From positions 1 through 15,018 of the forward strand of contig CAJMRV010000022.1 in assembly GCA_905215795.1 (NCBI GenBank): DNA of 15,018 nucleotides, in the 5' to 3' direction. Under the pieces are notes generated by a model, which did not search any database, was not told where the DNA came from, and saw only the letters and a list, made by a program, of their open reading frames with translations. Within the stretch, counting starts at the first letter, position 1. Each line of letters starts with the position of its first letter. Below are positions 6,403 to 12,674 of this stretch, one piece after another. A program made the position numbers and the translations under genes. The stretch is from an uncultured bacterium. Lineage in GTDB: Bacteria; Pseudomonadota; Gammaproteobacteria; Burkholderiales; Burkholderiaceae_F.

Positions 6403-6485
6403 GAAGAAGGTACGGAAAGTACTGAAAGCACCGCAGGACTGGAAAGCTGAAGGGCCGGAAGGCTCTGAAGCTCGAAAGCAGAAAA
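6403..6485 (+). repeat. Degenerate purine-rich repeat tract before the terminator
   Basis: From the stop codon to about 6485 the plus strand repeats short variants of GGAAAG and CTGAAAG (for example GTACGGAAAGTACTGAAAGC), roughly every 10 nt. It is non-coding and purine-rich on the mRNA strand. Its origin is unclear; slipped-strand expansion of a short word is one explanation. Confidence 0.45.
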
Positions 6486-6530
6486 CCATCAAGGCGCCCG
6501 CACGGATTTTCCGCGCGGAGCGCCTTTTTT
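6486..6530 (+). terminator. Rho-independent terminator of the 5965-6402 gene
   Basis: AAGGCGC (6491-6497) pairs with GCGCCTT (6520-6526), continued inside by CCGC/GCGG (6498-6501 and 6515-6518) with one bulged A. T runs to 6530. The outer CCATCAA/TTGATGG bases can extend the stem across the T run. Confidence 0.85.
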
Positions 6531-6710
6531 GATGGGGGTTTGGAATCGTCCGCCGAGGGCTGATGACTTCGGACGGCTCCGGAGGGTTCAGGAGGGTTCT
6601 GGATGGCGCCGGAGCAGGGTCGGGCAGCGCCGGGCTGTCCGTGACGGGACGGGACGCTTCCCCCGGGGATTTCCGGGGCACTCCACGAACTTCGACGGTC
6701 CTCTCCCATC

Positions 6711-6743
6711 GTTTTTCGACCGTTTTCCGACCGTTTTTCAAGC
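6711..6743 (+). repeat. Three tandem 11-bp units
   Basis: GTTTTTCGACC (6711-6721), GTTTTCCGACC (6722-6732) and GTTTTTCAAGC (6733-6743) lie head to tail with one to three differences. The 11-bp period is close to one helical turn, so T runs fall on one face of the DNA. Curvature or slippage may explain it. Confidence 0.6.
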
Positions 6744-6786
6744 GGTGGTGTCCGTTTTCACGGGGTTTGAACCAAAACGGCGCCTT

Positions 6787-6814
6787 CTTTGATTTTCATA
6801 TATGAATTTCAAAG
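6787..6814. promoter_or_regulatory. 28-bp AT-rich palindrome
   Basis: The core TTCATATATGAA (6795-6806) is a perfect 12-bp palindrome. It is flanked by CTTTGA (6787-6792) and TCAAAG (6809-6814), also perfectly complementary, with a TT mismatch on each side. It lies about 90 nt past the MFS stop. No T run follows, so it is more like a protein-binding site than a terminator. Confidence 0.55.
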
Positions 6815-6834
6815 AAAGACCCCGGAAAGGCCCG

Positions 6835-6878
6835 GCCCCGTGTTTTTCGACACTTCCGTGTGGAAACGGGGCGTTTTT
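6835..6878. other. Hairpin past the MFS gene
   Basis: GCCCCGT (6835-6841) pairs with ACGGGGC (6866-6872), with an inner ACAC/GTGT stem. A T run follows only on the plus strand (6874-6878), whereas the MFS gene is on the minus strand. It may protect the MFS mRNA end or stop plus-strand read-through towards the MFS gene. Confidence 0.35.
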
Positions 6879-6902
6879 CAGGGGCTTTCCAGGGTCCGGA
6901 CG

Positions 6903-8192
6903 TTACGCGGCGGCCGTCTGACGGTCGGCGGCGACGTTGGTGTGGGTGTCGGCGGCTGCAGCGGCGGCCGCTTCGGAGATCGCGCGGTTGCGTTTCTTGA
7001 GGCTCTTCCAGAGGGCGGCCGAGATGAGGATGTTGACGACGAAGAGGCCGGCGAACACCTCGAGCGAGGCGGCGTAGCCCTCGGTGTGCTCCTTGAGGAA
7101 CGAGAGGAGGAGCGGACCCGCGATCCCCGCGAAGCCCCAGGCCGTGAGGATGCGCCCGTGGATCGCCGAGAGGTGCTTCACGCCGAAGAGGTCGCTGATG
7201 TAGGCGGGCATGCAGGCGAAGCCCCCGCCGTAGCAGGAGACGATCAAGAGGACGAGGATCTGGAAGGCCATGAGCCCCGTCGTGGAGGAAAGGAGGTGGA
7301 AGGCGCCGACTTCAAGGATGAAGAAGAGCACGTAGGTGGCGCCGCGCCCGAGCCAGTCGGAGGCGGAGGACCAGAGGATGCGGCCCGCGCCGTTCACAAG
7401 CCCGATCACGCCCACCATGGCGGCCGCCCCCTCGACGCTCATGCCGGCCACTTCCTGGGCCATGGGCGAGGCGACGGCGAGGAGTGCGATCCCGCAGCTG
7501 ATGTTGACGAAGAAGATCCACCAGAGGGCGTAGAAGCGCCACGTGCGGAGCGCCGCGTTGGCGGAGACCTGGTGCTGGATGAGGCGCGTGCGGGCGACGG
7601 CGTGCTCGGCGAGCTCCACGAACGAGTCCTCCTTCGGGGGCGCGAGGTAGGAGGCGGAGAGCACCATCACGGTGCCGTAGAGGGCGGCGAGGACGAGGAA
7701 GTTGCCGACCAACCCCACGTGCTCGATCAAAAAGACCATGAGCGGACTCGCAATGAAGCTCGCGAAGCCGAAGCCCATGATGGCGAGGCCCGTCGCGAAG
7801 CCGCGGTGGCGGGGGAAGTACTTGACGAGGGTGGAGACCGGGGTGACGTACCCGACGCCGAGCCCGATGCCGCCGATCACGCCGTAGGAGAGGTAGAGGA
7901 GCCAGAGGCTTCCCAGGTGCACGGCGAGCGCGCTTCCGAGGAGGCCCGTCGTGAAGAACGCGGCGGAGATGAGGCCGCTCACCTTGGGGCCCACGTTTTC
8001 AACGAGGGTGCCGAGCAGCCCCGCCGAGAGGCCGAGGAAGAGGATCGCAAGCGAGAAGGTCCAGGTCGTTTCGGCGAGCGTGAAGCCGAATTCGGCCATG
8101 AGGGGGCGCGTGAGGACGCTGAAGGCGTAGACGCTGCCGATCGACATGTGGATGCCGACGGCGGCGAGGGCGATGAGCCATTTGTTCTTCAT
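6903..8192 (-). CDS. MFS transporter of the oxalate/formate antiporter (OFA) family
   Basis: A 429-residue inner-membrane carrier with 12 predicted helices, normal for the family. The family also includes OxlT and YhjX and moves small organic acids such as oxalate, formate, pyruvate or lactate. The N-terminus MKNKWLIALAAVGIHMSIGS leads into helix 1. The stretch at 106-146 (GVIGGIGLGVGYVTPVS, then KYFPRHRGFATGLAIMGFGF) is the OFA hallmark loop between helices 4 and 5. GRILWSSASDWLGR in the second half is the matching loop after helix 8. AAGGAA about 8 nt before the ATG at 8192 decides the start; the frame extends 44 codons upstream without homology. The tail ends in a run of seven Ala and a polar stretch, an unusual extension. 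The substrate cannot be fixed from sequence; import of a carboxylate electron donor or acceptor would suit the neighbouring reductase, but that is speculation. Confidence 0.9.
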   Translation of the reverse strand: MKNKWLIALAAVGIHMSIGSVYAFSVLTRPLMAEFGFTLAETTWTFSLAILFLGLSAGLLGTLVENVGPKVSGLISAAFFTTGLLGSALAVHLGSLWLLYLSYGVIGGIGLGVGYVTPVSTLVKYFPRHRGFATGLAIMGFGFASFIASPLMVFLIEHVGLVGNFLVLAALYGTVMVLSASYLAPPKEDSFVELAEHAVARTRLIQHQVSANAALRTWRFYALWWIFFVNISCGIALLAVASPMAQEVAGMSVEGAAAMVGVIGLVNGAGRILWSSASDWLGRGATYVLFFILEVGAFHLLSSTTGLMAFQILVLLIVSCYGGGFACMPAYISDLFGVKHLSAIHGRILTAWGFAGIAGPLLLSFLKEHTEGYAASLEVFAGLFVVNILISAALWKSLKKRNRAISEAAAAAAADTHTNVAADRQTAAA

Positions 8193-8217
8193 GGAGGTTC
8201 CTTTCCGGTGTGGGAGG

Positions 8218-8257
8218 CCGGGCGGAGCCTGAATGCAAAAAACCGCCCGGGTACCCG
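8218..8257 (-). promoter_or_regulatory. Overlapping hairpins in the MFS leader (possible attenuator)
   Basis: On the minus strand CCGGGCGG (8243-8250) and CCGCCCGG (8218-8225) form a perfect 8-bp stem with a 17-nt loop that begins with six T. The upstream palindrome CGGGTACCCG (8248-8257) shares bases with the first arm, so the two structures exclude each other. The stem ends about 25 nt before the MFS start. No known riboswitch is recognised. Confidence 0.3.
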
Positions 8258-8469
8258 TTTTGTGTAAAAGGTGCCCAGACGGTCGGCTTCGTTTCGCTCC
8301 CCGGGTCCACGTGGTTGATTCCACTTTGAACCGTCAGGTCCCGGGGGATGCCTACATTTTTACCACATCCGGAGGGCGCCGTGGGGCGGCACGCGTCGGT
8401 AAAACGTCTTATCCGACCGACGGCCTAACCCTTCCGGGGGAGTGGTTTTTCACTTGAGCCGGGGAGGCC

Positions 8470-8700
8470 TCACGCAGCGAAGAAGCCCCAGATCCCGATG
8501 CCGATCGAGACGACGCCGACGAGCGCGCAGAGCCCGCGGCGGATGAGGCGGCCCGTGGGGCTCGCCAGGAGCACGTCCTTGGGGGCGAAGAGGAGGTCCC
8601 AGTCCTGGACGGCGCCGAGCGTGAGGATGATCCCCTCGAGGATCAGCAGATACTGCCAGTAGTTGGTGATGATGCCCTTGAGCATGTCTTCAGTGGTCAT
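8470..8700 (-). CDS. Small two-helix membrane protein, Imm17-like
   Basis: A 76-residue protein with two hydrophobic helices, about 16-32 and 56-74. Between them is DWD (33-35) and a polar loop with SPTGRLIRR (47-55). The order helix, (N/D)WD, loop, GR-R, helix recalls the Imm17 family of small immunity proteins, found beside polymorphic toxins. The likeness is by memory of the pattern, without alignment. The ATG at 8700 has only a weak ribosome site (GGAAAC); M6 is a possible later start. It lies 109 nt downstream of the unrecognised gene at 8810-9238 on the same strand, with a perfect hairpin between them. If it is an immunity protein, no toxin is obvious next to it. It could also be an ordinary small membrane protein. 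Confidence 0.6.
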   Translation of the reverse strand: MTTEDMLKGIITNYWQYLLILEGIILTLGAVQDWDLLFAPKDVLLASPTGRLIRRGLCALVGVVSIGIGIWGFFAA

Positions 8701-8772
8701 GGTTGGTCTGTTTCCATTGTGGTGTTTGAGGGACAGGAGGGATTTTAATCCATTTGGAGGAAGGTGAGGGAT

Positions 8773-8802
8773 GGGCCCCTTATGGGCATCCTGAAGGGGC
8801 CC
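8773..8802 (-). other. Perfect 9-bp hairpin between the two small minus-strand genes
   Basis: GGGCCCCTT (8773-8781) pairs with AAGGGGCCC (8794-8802) around 12 nt, starting 8 nt past the stop of the upstream gene. No T run follows on the minus strand. It may act as a partial terminator or mRNA stabiliser between the two genes. Farther on, TAAAAT at 8743-8748 on the minus strand could serve as a -10 for the second gene. Confidence 0.5.
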
Positions 8803-8809
8803 TGGGGGT

Positions 8810-9238
8810 TCAGTGAGTAGACGTTGTGAAAAAAGGCTCTGATTGCTGGTGGCCGCTCAATATCTCAATTACTCGTTGGTCATGTACCTTCATGTGGTTG
8901 TACTCCATGTCCTCTTCGGAGATCTCGGTGCCGTTCACCCTTTGCGCCGTTTCGTCCTCGCATGGGGTGATGGGAATCACGCGGATGTACACGGAGTCGA
9001 CGGGGATGGTCCAGCCGTATTTGTCCAGGGCCGTGCCGTTGGGGAAAATGTTTTTCAAGTCGTCGAGGGTCACGTCCCCTTCGATGAGCAGGTCCTGGGC
9101 CGGGGTTCCCATGTACTCCCAGATGGTCGACTGTCCGGTCTTGATGGGTAGTCGGGTTGCCTTTTCAATCCATTTGTAAACACGAAACGCTTCGGAGCGG
9201 AAGTAACGGTTGTCGAGGGTGTAGATGTTGGAGGGCAT
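8810..9238 (-). CDS. Unrecognised 142-residue soluble protein
   Basis: I do not recognise this protein. It has 142 residues from MPSNIYTLDNRYFRSEAF. The start at 9238 is chosen because AAAGGAG lies 9 nt upstream on the minus strand; the frame reaches 28 codons farther back to 9322. There is no signal peptide or membrane helix. It is mixed alpha/beta and acidic, with aromatic-rich segments (FRVYKWIEKATRLP, 18-31; WTIPVDSVYIRVIPITP, 76-92). The end is polar and disordered. Base composition is less GC-biased than the neighbours, with many A/T third positions, suggesting later arrival. Single Cys at 93. Together with the Imm17-like gene it may form a small immunity or orphan island; size and fold would suit an immunity protein, but nothing proves this. 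Confidence 0.65.
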   Translation of the reverse strand: MPSNIYTLDNRYFRSEAFRVYKWIEKATRLPIKTGQSTIWEYMGTPAQDLLIEGDVTLDDLKNIFPNGTALDKYGWTIPVDSVYIRVIPITPCEDETAQRVNGTEISEEDMEYNHMKVHDQRVIEILSGHQQSEPFFTTSTH

Positions 9239-9360
9239 CAGCTCGAACTCCTTTTGATTGTTGATGAAAGGTGGTTGCATCATCCTGGTTGGGTCGTTCG
9301 TCTGGTCCGTCCGGTCCGACACGGGGATACAGTTCCTATTTGGGGACGTTAAAGCATTTT

Positions 9361-9389
9361 TTTCAATGATTTGAAATCAAATCTGTCAA
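9361..9389 (-). promoter_or_regulatory. Candidate promoter for the 8810-9238 gene
   Basis: A perfect -35 TTGACA (9384-9389, minus strand) is followed after 17 nt by TTGAAA (9361-9366), a poor -10. The AT-rich spacer includes the inverted repeat TTTCAA-N4-TTGAAA (9361-9376), which overlaps the -10 and could be a repressor site. Confidence 0.35.
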
Positions 9390-9590
9390 TAGTGAATGCC
9401 CTTATGTCGGATTGAATGGATTGATTCGATTCGGAAGGTTCGGACGCGTCGTGTCCATGGAGGCTGTTGAGCGTGTTTTTCGGCTGCTGCTGGGGAGTTG
9501 TGGAGGGTGGGGCGGACGTCCTGAAGCTTCCGTTCCAGTTGCTCCCATAAGCGGTTTCCCGAGATCCGGGACTTCTTCCGACGTCCCGTC

Positions 9591-9619
9591 TTGAAATAAC
9601 AGGTGCAATTCAATATCGT
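9591..9619 (+). promoter_or_regulatory. Sigma70-like promoter of the Sel1-repeat gene
   Basis: TTGAAA (9591-9596, 5 of 6) and TATCGT (9614-9619, 4 of 6) are 17 nt apart in the only AT-rich patch before the gene. The start site would be near 9626, with a leader of about 65 nt to the ATG at 9692. Confidence 0.5.
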
Positions 9620-9691
9620 CAGTGAAGGACGGCGCCCCGCCGTCCTCCGGGCCAACCCCTCAAGGCTCCTCCTTCAAGGAACACCCATCCC

Positions 9692-11860
9692 ATGACCAAG
9701 AACTCCTCCTCCGGACGCTTCCCGGGCGGCGACGGCCGCGCCGGGGATTCCGACCATCCCAATGCCTCCCGTTTCTCCGACGGATCCGACGGCTCCGACC
9801 GTCCGGTCCCGCTGACTTCCTCTCCATCCTCCCCCGTCTTCGCCGCCGACTACGAGGCCATGGCCTCGCTTTCCGGGGCCGCCGGTTCCAGCGGGGCATC
9901 CGCGGAGCACCCCTTCGAGATGCTCTTTCCCGAGCCTTTCAAGCGCTTGGTCGCGCTCATGCGGGGACGGCCGCTCCCCATGGTGCCGCCCGCCGAGGAC
10001 GATCCCCTATATGGCTCCGCCTACTGGAAATCAGTGCGCCGCGCCCTCTCGGAACTCGAGGCGCTGGGCGCCACGGGTGATGGATGCGCGTGCTTCTGCC
10101 TGGGGCTTGCCGCCCGGCAGGGACTCGGGGTCGTGATGGATGAGGACGCCGCCGTCACCTGGTTCAAGGCGGCCGCCGACCTGGGGTTCGTGCCCGCGAT
10201 GATCGAGCTCGCGGGGTGCTTCGAGGACGACCCCGAGCGCGCCCTGGCCCTCCAGGAGGAGGCGGGCATGGCAGGGGCGCCCGAGGCCGCCTTCAACGCG
10301 GGGCTCATGCATCTCCACGGCCACGGCACTCCCGTCGACGAAGCCCGAGCGAAGCGCTGGTTCGTGAAGGCCGCGGAACTCGGTGATGTGGACGGGTGCC
10401 TCGTCGCGGGGTTCTTCAACTTGTACGGCCGCGGCGGACCGGTCGACCTCGGAGAGGCGCGGAGGTGGTTCCTGAGGGCGGCCGAGGAGGCCAATCCCCT
10501 GGCGGCCTTCACTCTGGCGACGATCCTCGCCGGGGACTACGACAACGACGACTCAGACGACCCGGACGACGACCTGGACGCTGAAGCTCGTGGGGATGCC
10601 GGGGAGGACGCCGATGATGAGGCGGAAGTCCGGACCGCCTTGCGTTGGTTCGAACGCGCCGTTTACCTCGGACATCCGCGTGCGGCCGTCCGGCTTGGAG
10701 CCATCCATTTCCAAGGTATCCTCGGCAGGAAGGATCCCGTCGCCGCCCATCACTACCTGAGCCTCGCCCTTGACCTGGACGAGTCCGCCGTCGACGAGGC
10801 GATGACGGCGCCCGGGGTGGACTACCCGCTCCATCCGGGGCGGAGCTATCAGTATCTCTTCGTGCTCGAACCCAAGGAACGCAAGGACGCCCGGCTTGTC
10901 CTCGGCTGCCTCCTTCTGGAGGGCGTCGGTGCGGATGTGGAGCACGACCCCGAGCGGGCGGCGGACCTGCTTGAGGCGAGCGCCGCGGGGGATTCCGCCA
11001 TGCAGAAGGAGTGCGCCCGCGTGCTGATCGGGGACGCACAGGCCCGATCGGTCGATGCGCCCGCGGGCGGAGACGGCCGCCCCGAACTGCCCGGGGATGT
11101 GCGCCACGAGTATGAGGCGGCGCTCCGGCTCGCCCTCGCGGCGGCCGGGCATCAGGTCGAGGGTGCCGCCGGCCTCGTCGGGCTCGTGTATCTCGCGGGC
11201 GTCTCCGGTGGTCAGCCCGGTGTCGACGAGGAGGAGGGATGGCGGTGGATCCGCCGTGGTGCTGAAGAAGGGGACGACCGGATGGCCTTCGCCATGGGCG
11301 TGGCCTGCGAGGAGGGACGCTTCGGGCCCGAGGGTCTTGCCGGGGCCGCCGATTGGTATCGACGGGCGCTCGGTCATCCCGAGGCCCACTACCGTCTGGG
11401 AAGTCTTTATGAAAGGGGCGTCGGCGTGGAGAGAAGCTTCGTGAAGGCGTATGCCGCCTACTGCGAGGCCGCCCGCTTGGGGAGCGCCGAGGGCGCGAAC
11501 AATGCGGCGGCCTGTCTGATGCGTGGGTGCGGAGTGAGGCGGAACCCCGCGGAGGCGCTCCGGCATTATCAGTTCGCTGCGGCGAAAGGCTGCGCGGAGG
11601 CGCTCTACAACCTCGGGTGCGCCCTCCTGAGCGGGACGGGATGTGAAAAAGACCCGCTCGGGGCGCTGGACTGCTTTATGAAGGCGGGGGAGGAGGTGCC
11701 GCTCGCTTTCAAGAAGGCGGCCCGTATCTACGAGGTGGGCAAGGGCGTCGGAGTGAACAAGAAGCGTGCCGCCGACCTCTACCGAAGGGCGGTCGAGCTC
11801 GGATGCGAAGAGGCCCGCAAGGGGCTCGACAGGGTGTCGGGGAGGAAAACCTCGGATTGA
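9692..11860 (+). CDS. Large cytoplasmic Sel1-repeat protein
   Basis: A 722-residue protein made mainly of Sel1-like (TPR-type) helical repeats, which act as protein-binding scaffolds. Repeats fill about residues 130-715. Clear units include AFNAGLMHLHGHGTPVDEAR (about 200-220), HYRLGSLYERGVGVERSF (about 566-583) and ALYNLGCALLSGTGCEKDPL (about 638-657); I count around eleven, several degenerate. The first 80 residues are Ser/Gly/Asp-rich and probably disordered. No signal peptide or membrane helix is present, unlike many Sel1 proteins, which are exported. A very acidic insert (about 283-312, with DDSDDPDDD) interrupts one repeat. AAGGA lies 11 nt before the ATG. The gene is monocistronic, with a promoter at 9591 and a terminator at 11888. 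Its partner is unknown; Sel1 proteins often occur near toxin-immunity or secretion genes, and the two small genes to the left are possible but unproven associates. Confidence 0.88.
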   Translation: MTKNSSSGRFPGGDGRAGDSDHPNASRFSDGSDGSDRPVPLTSSPSSPVFAADYEAMASLSGAAGSSGASAEHPFEMLFPEPFKRLVALMRGRPLPMVPPAEDDPLYGSAYWKSVRRALSELEALGATGDGCACFCLGLAARQGLGVVMDEDAAVTWFKAAADLGFVPAMIELAGCFEDDPERALALQEEAGMAGAPEAAFNAGLMHLHGHGTPVDEARAKRWFVKAAELGDVDGCLVAGFFNLYGRGGPVDLGEARRWFLRAAEEANPLAAFTLATILAGDYDNDDSDDPDDDLDAEARGDAGEDADDEAEVRTALRWFERAVYLGHPRAAVRLGAIHFQGILGRKDPVAAHHYLSLALDLDESAVDEAMTAPGVDYPLHPGRSYQYLFVLEPKERKDARLVLGCLLLEGVGADVEHDPERAADLLEASAAGDSAMQKECARVLIGDAQARSVDAPAGGDGRPELPGDVRHEYEAALRLALAAAGHQVEGAAGLVGLVYLAGVSGGQPGVDEEEGWRWIRRGAEEGDDRMAFAMGVACEEGRFGPEGLAGAADWYRRALGHPEAHYRLGSLYERGVGVERSFVKAYAAYCEAARLGSAEGANNAAACLMRGCGVRRNPAEALRHYQFAAAKGCAEALYNLGCALLSGTGCEKDPLGALDCFMKAGEEVPLAFKKAARIYEVGKGVGVNKKRAADLYRRAVELGCEEARKGLDRVSGRKTSD

Positions 11861-11887
11861 GGAGCCTCGTCATGAGGTTTTCAGGAT

Positions 11888-11922
11888 CGCCGGTGAAGGA
11901 GACTTTGCCGGCGGTTTTTTTT
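11888..11922 (+). terminator. Rho-independent terminator of the Sel1 gene
   Basis: CGCCGG (11888-11893) pairs with CCGGCG (11908-11913) around a 14-nt loop, followed by G and eight T (11915-11922), then more T after GC. It begins 28 nt past the stop codon at 11860. Confidence 0.85.
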
Positions 11923-11994
11923 GCTTTTTTTAATTGCGCGGGCTTTGAGGGAGGGGATTCCTTGTTTTGTAAATTTCCGAGTCTGAATTTTATT

Positions 11995-12204
11995 TCTGCC
12001 TACGGCAAGCACTCCTGGGAGCGCAACTGGTCGAAGGCCTCCGACATCCAGTTCAGCGACGGTAGCGTCGTGAAGCCCGATTGGAAGGGGAATCGCTTCG
12101 TCTACGGCCTCGGCATCGAGGGCACGACCGAGAAGAAGCACACCTGGCACGCCTCGGTCGAGCAGAGCTGGGGCGGTGCGTTCCGCAACGACGTGCGCGT
12201 CGAT
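11995..12204 (+). pseudogene. Remnant of an autotransporter C-terminal beta-barrel
   Basis: About 70 codons in one frame read as the last strands of a type V autotransporter barrel. Alternating strands are visible: SAYGKHSWERNW, then a turn with FSDGS, then GNRFVYGLGIEG, TTEKKHTWHASVEQSW and GGAFRNDVRVD. The segment has no start codon of its own: it is preceded by the Sel1 terminator and AT-rich DNA. It lacks the closing strand with the terminal aromatic residue that BamA needs, the frame instead running on into RPPRRFLP-type sequence. It is therefore broken at both ends. Codon use still matches the host genes, so the loss may be recent, or the piece was moved here by recombination. Calling it an autotransporter is by pattern; another outer-membrane barrel family is possible. 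Confidence 0.5.
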
Positions 12205-12557
12205 CGCCCGCCAAGGAGATTCTTACCGGCATCGATATGGAAGGGCCGCCCACGGTCTTCCCTTCGGGAAGCCGCTGGGCCGGTCCTTGCGCATTCGTGC
12301 GTTTCCCATTGCCGAGGGGGTTGCGTGCGCTCCATTTTGAAGTCCCCATCCCTCGTGAAGACGGGGGCGGAACGCATCCCGCAGGAGGGACCGGAGGCGC
12401 CTTTTCGATTTAAAAGAGCTGCAGGAGAAGGGTAAAGGTCATATTCCAATCGAAACGAATTGTGCGGACAAAGCCGTATTCCGCGTTGTTTCCTCTCCAA
12501 GAGGGGATTCGGGCTAATGGAAAACCATGACTTTTTCGATTCCCAAGTGTCGGAATC

Positions 12558-12586
12558 TTCACTAAGACAGCGCGAAACACTACCAT
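12558..12586 (+). promoter_or_regulatory. Candidate promoter of the activase gene
   Basis: TTCACT (12558-12563) and TACCAT (12581-12586), each 4 of 6 consensus bases, are 17 nt apart. The leader of about 80 nt would include the GC-rich inverted repeats at 12597-12638, which could fold before the weak ribosome site. Confidence 0.3.
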
Positions 12587-12674
12587 TGAAGTGAAGGGGC
12601 GGCTTGTCCGCCCACGGCCGGCACCGCCCGGCGCCGGCCGGACACGATGGACGAAAAGAACAGAAGAAGACCAT

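Larger units (their letters stand above)
6531..6902. other. Intergenic region between two convergent genes, no gene
   Basis: It holds an 11-bp tandem repeat (6711-6743), a long AT-rich palindrome (6787-6814) and a hairpin just past the MFS stop codon (6835-6878). The part from 6550 to 6710 is low-complexity DNA rich in GGGTTC, CCGGGG and ACGGGAC words. Nothing in it looks coding on either strand. Confidence 0.6.
9239..9691. other. Divergent region between the 142-residue protein and the Sel1 gene
   Basis: It is AT-rich from 9340 to 9410, where the minus-strand promoter candidate lies. From 9290 to 9320 it holds GTCCGTCCGGTCCG-type low-complexity words also seen near 5720 and 9790. From 9420 to 9590 nothing recognisable is seen. 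The Sel1 promoter candidate follows at 9591-9619. Confidence 0.6.
11861..12674. other. 814-nt gene-poor stretch between Sel1 and the activase gene
   Basis: Apart from the Sel1 terminator and the barrel remnant, no intact gene is seen. From 12213 to 12227 it carries AAGGAGATTCTTACC, identical to the ribosome-site region of the reductase gene (2545-2559). A minus-strand segment at about 12410-12530 ends like a beta-strand (FDWNMTFTLLLQLF then stop). From 12597 to 12638 two GC-rich inverted repeats, GGGCGG/CCGCCC and GCCGGC/GCCGGC, lie in the activase leader. This looks like decayed or rearranged DNA. Confidence 0.55.

Noticed and set aside
6403..6485. CRISPR-like repeat array
   Set aside because: The units are about 10 nt, degenerate and without spacers.
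6789..8267. 492-codon plus-strand frame opposite the MFS gene
   Set aside because: Composition is almost only Glu, Gly, Asp, Arg and Ala, an antisense shadow; the minus-strand frame has 12 clear helices.
10553..11566. 337-codon minus-strand frame inside the Sel1 gene
   Set aside because: Antisense to clear Sel1 repeats; no start signal and no domain.
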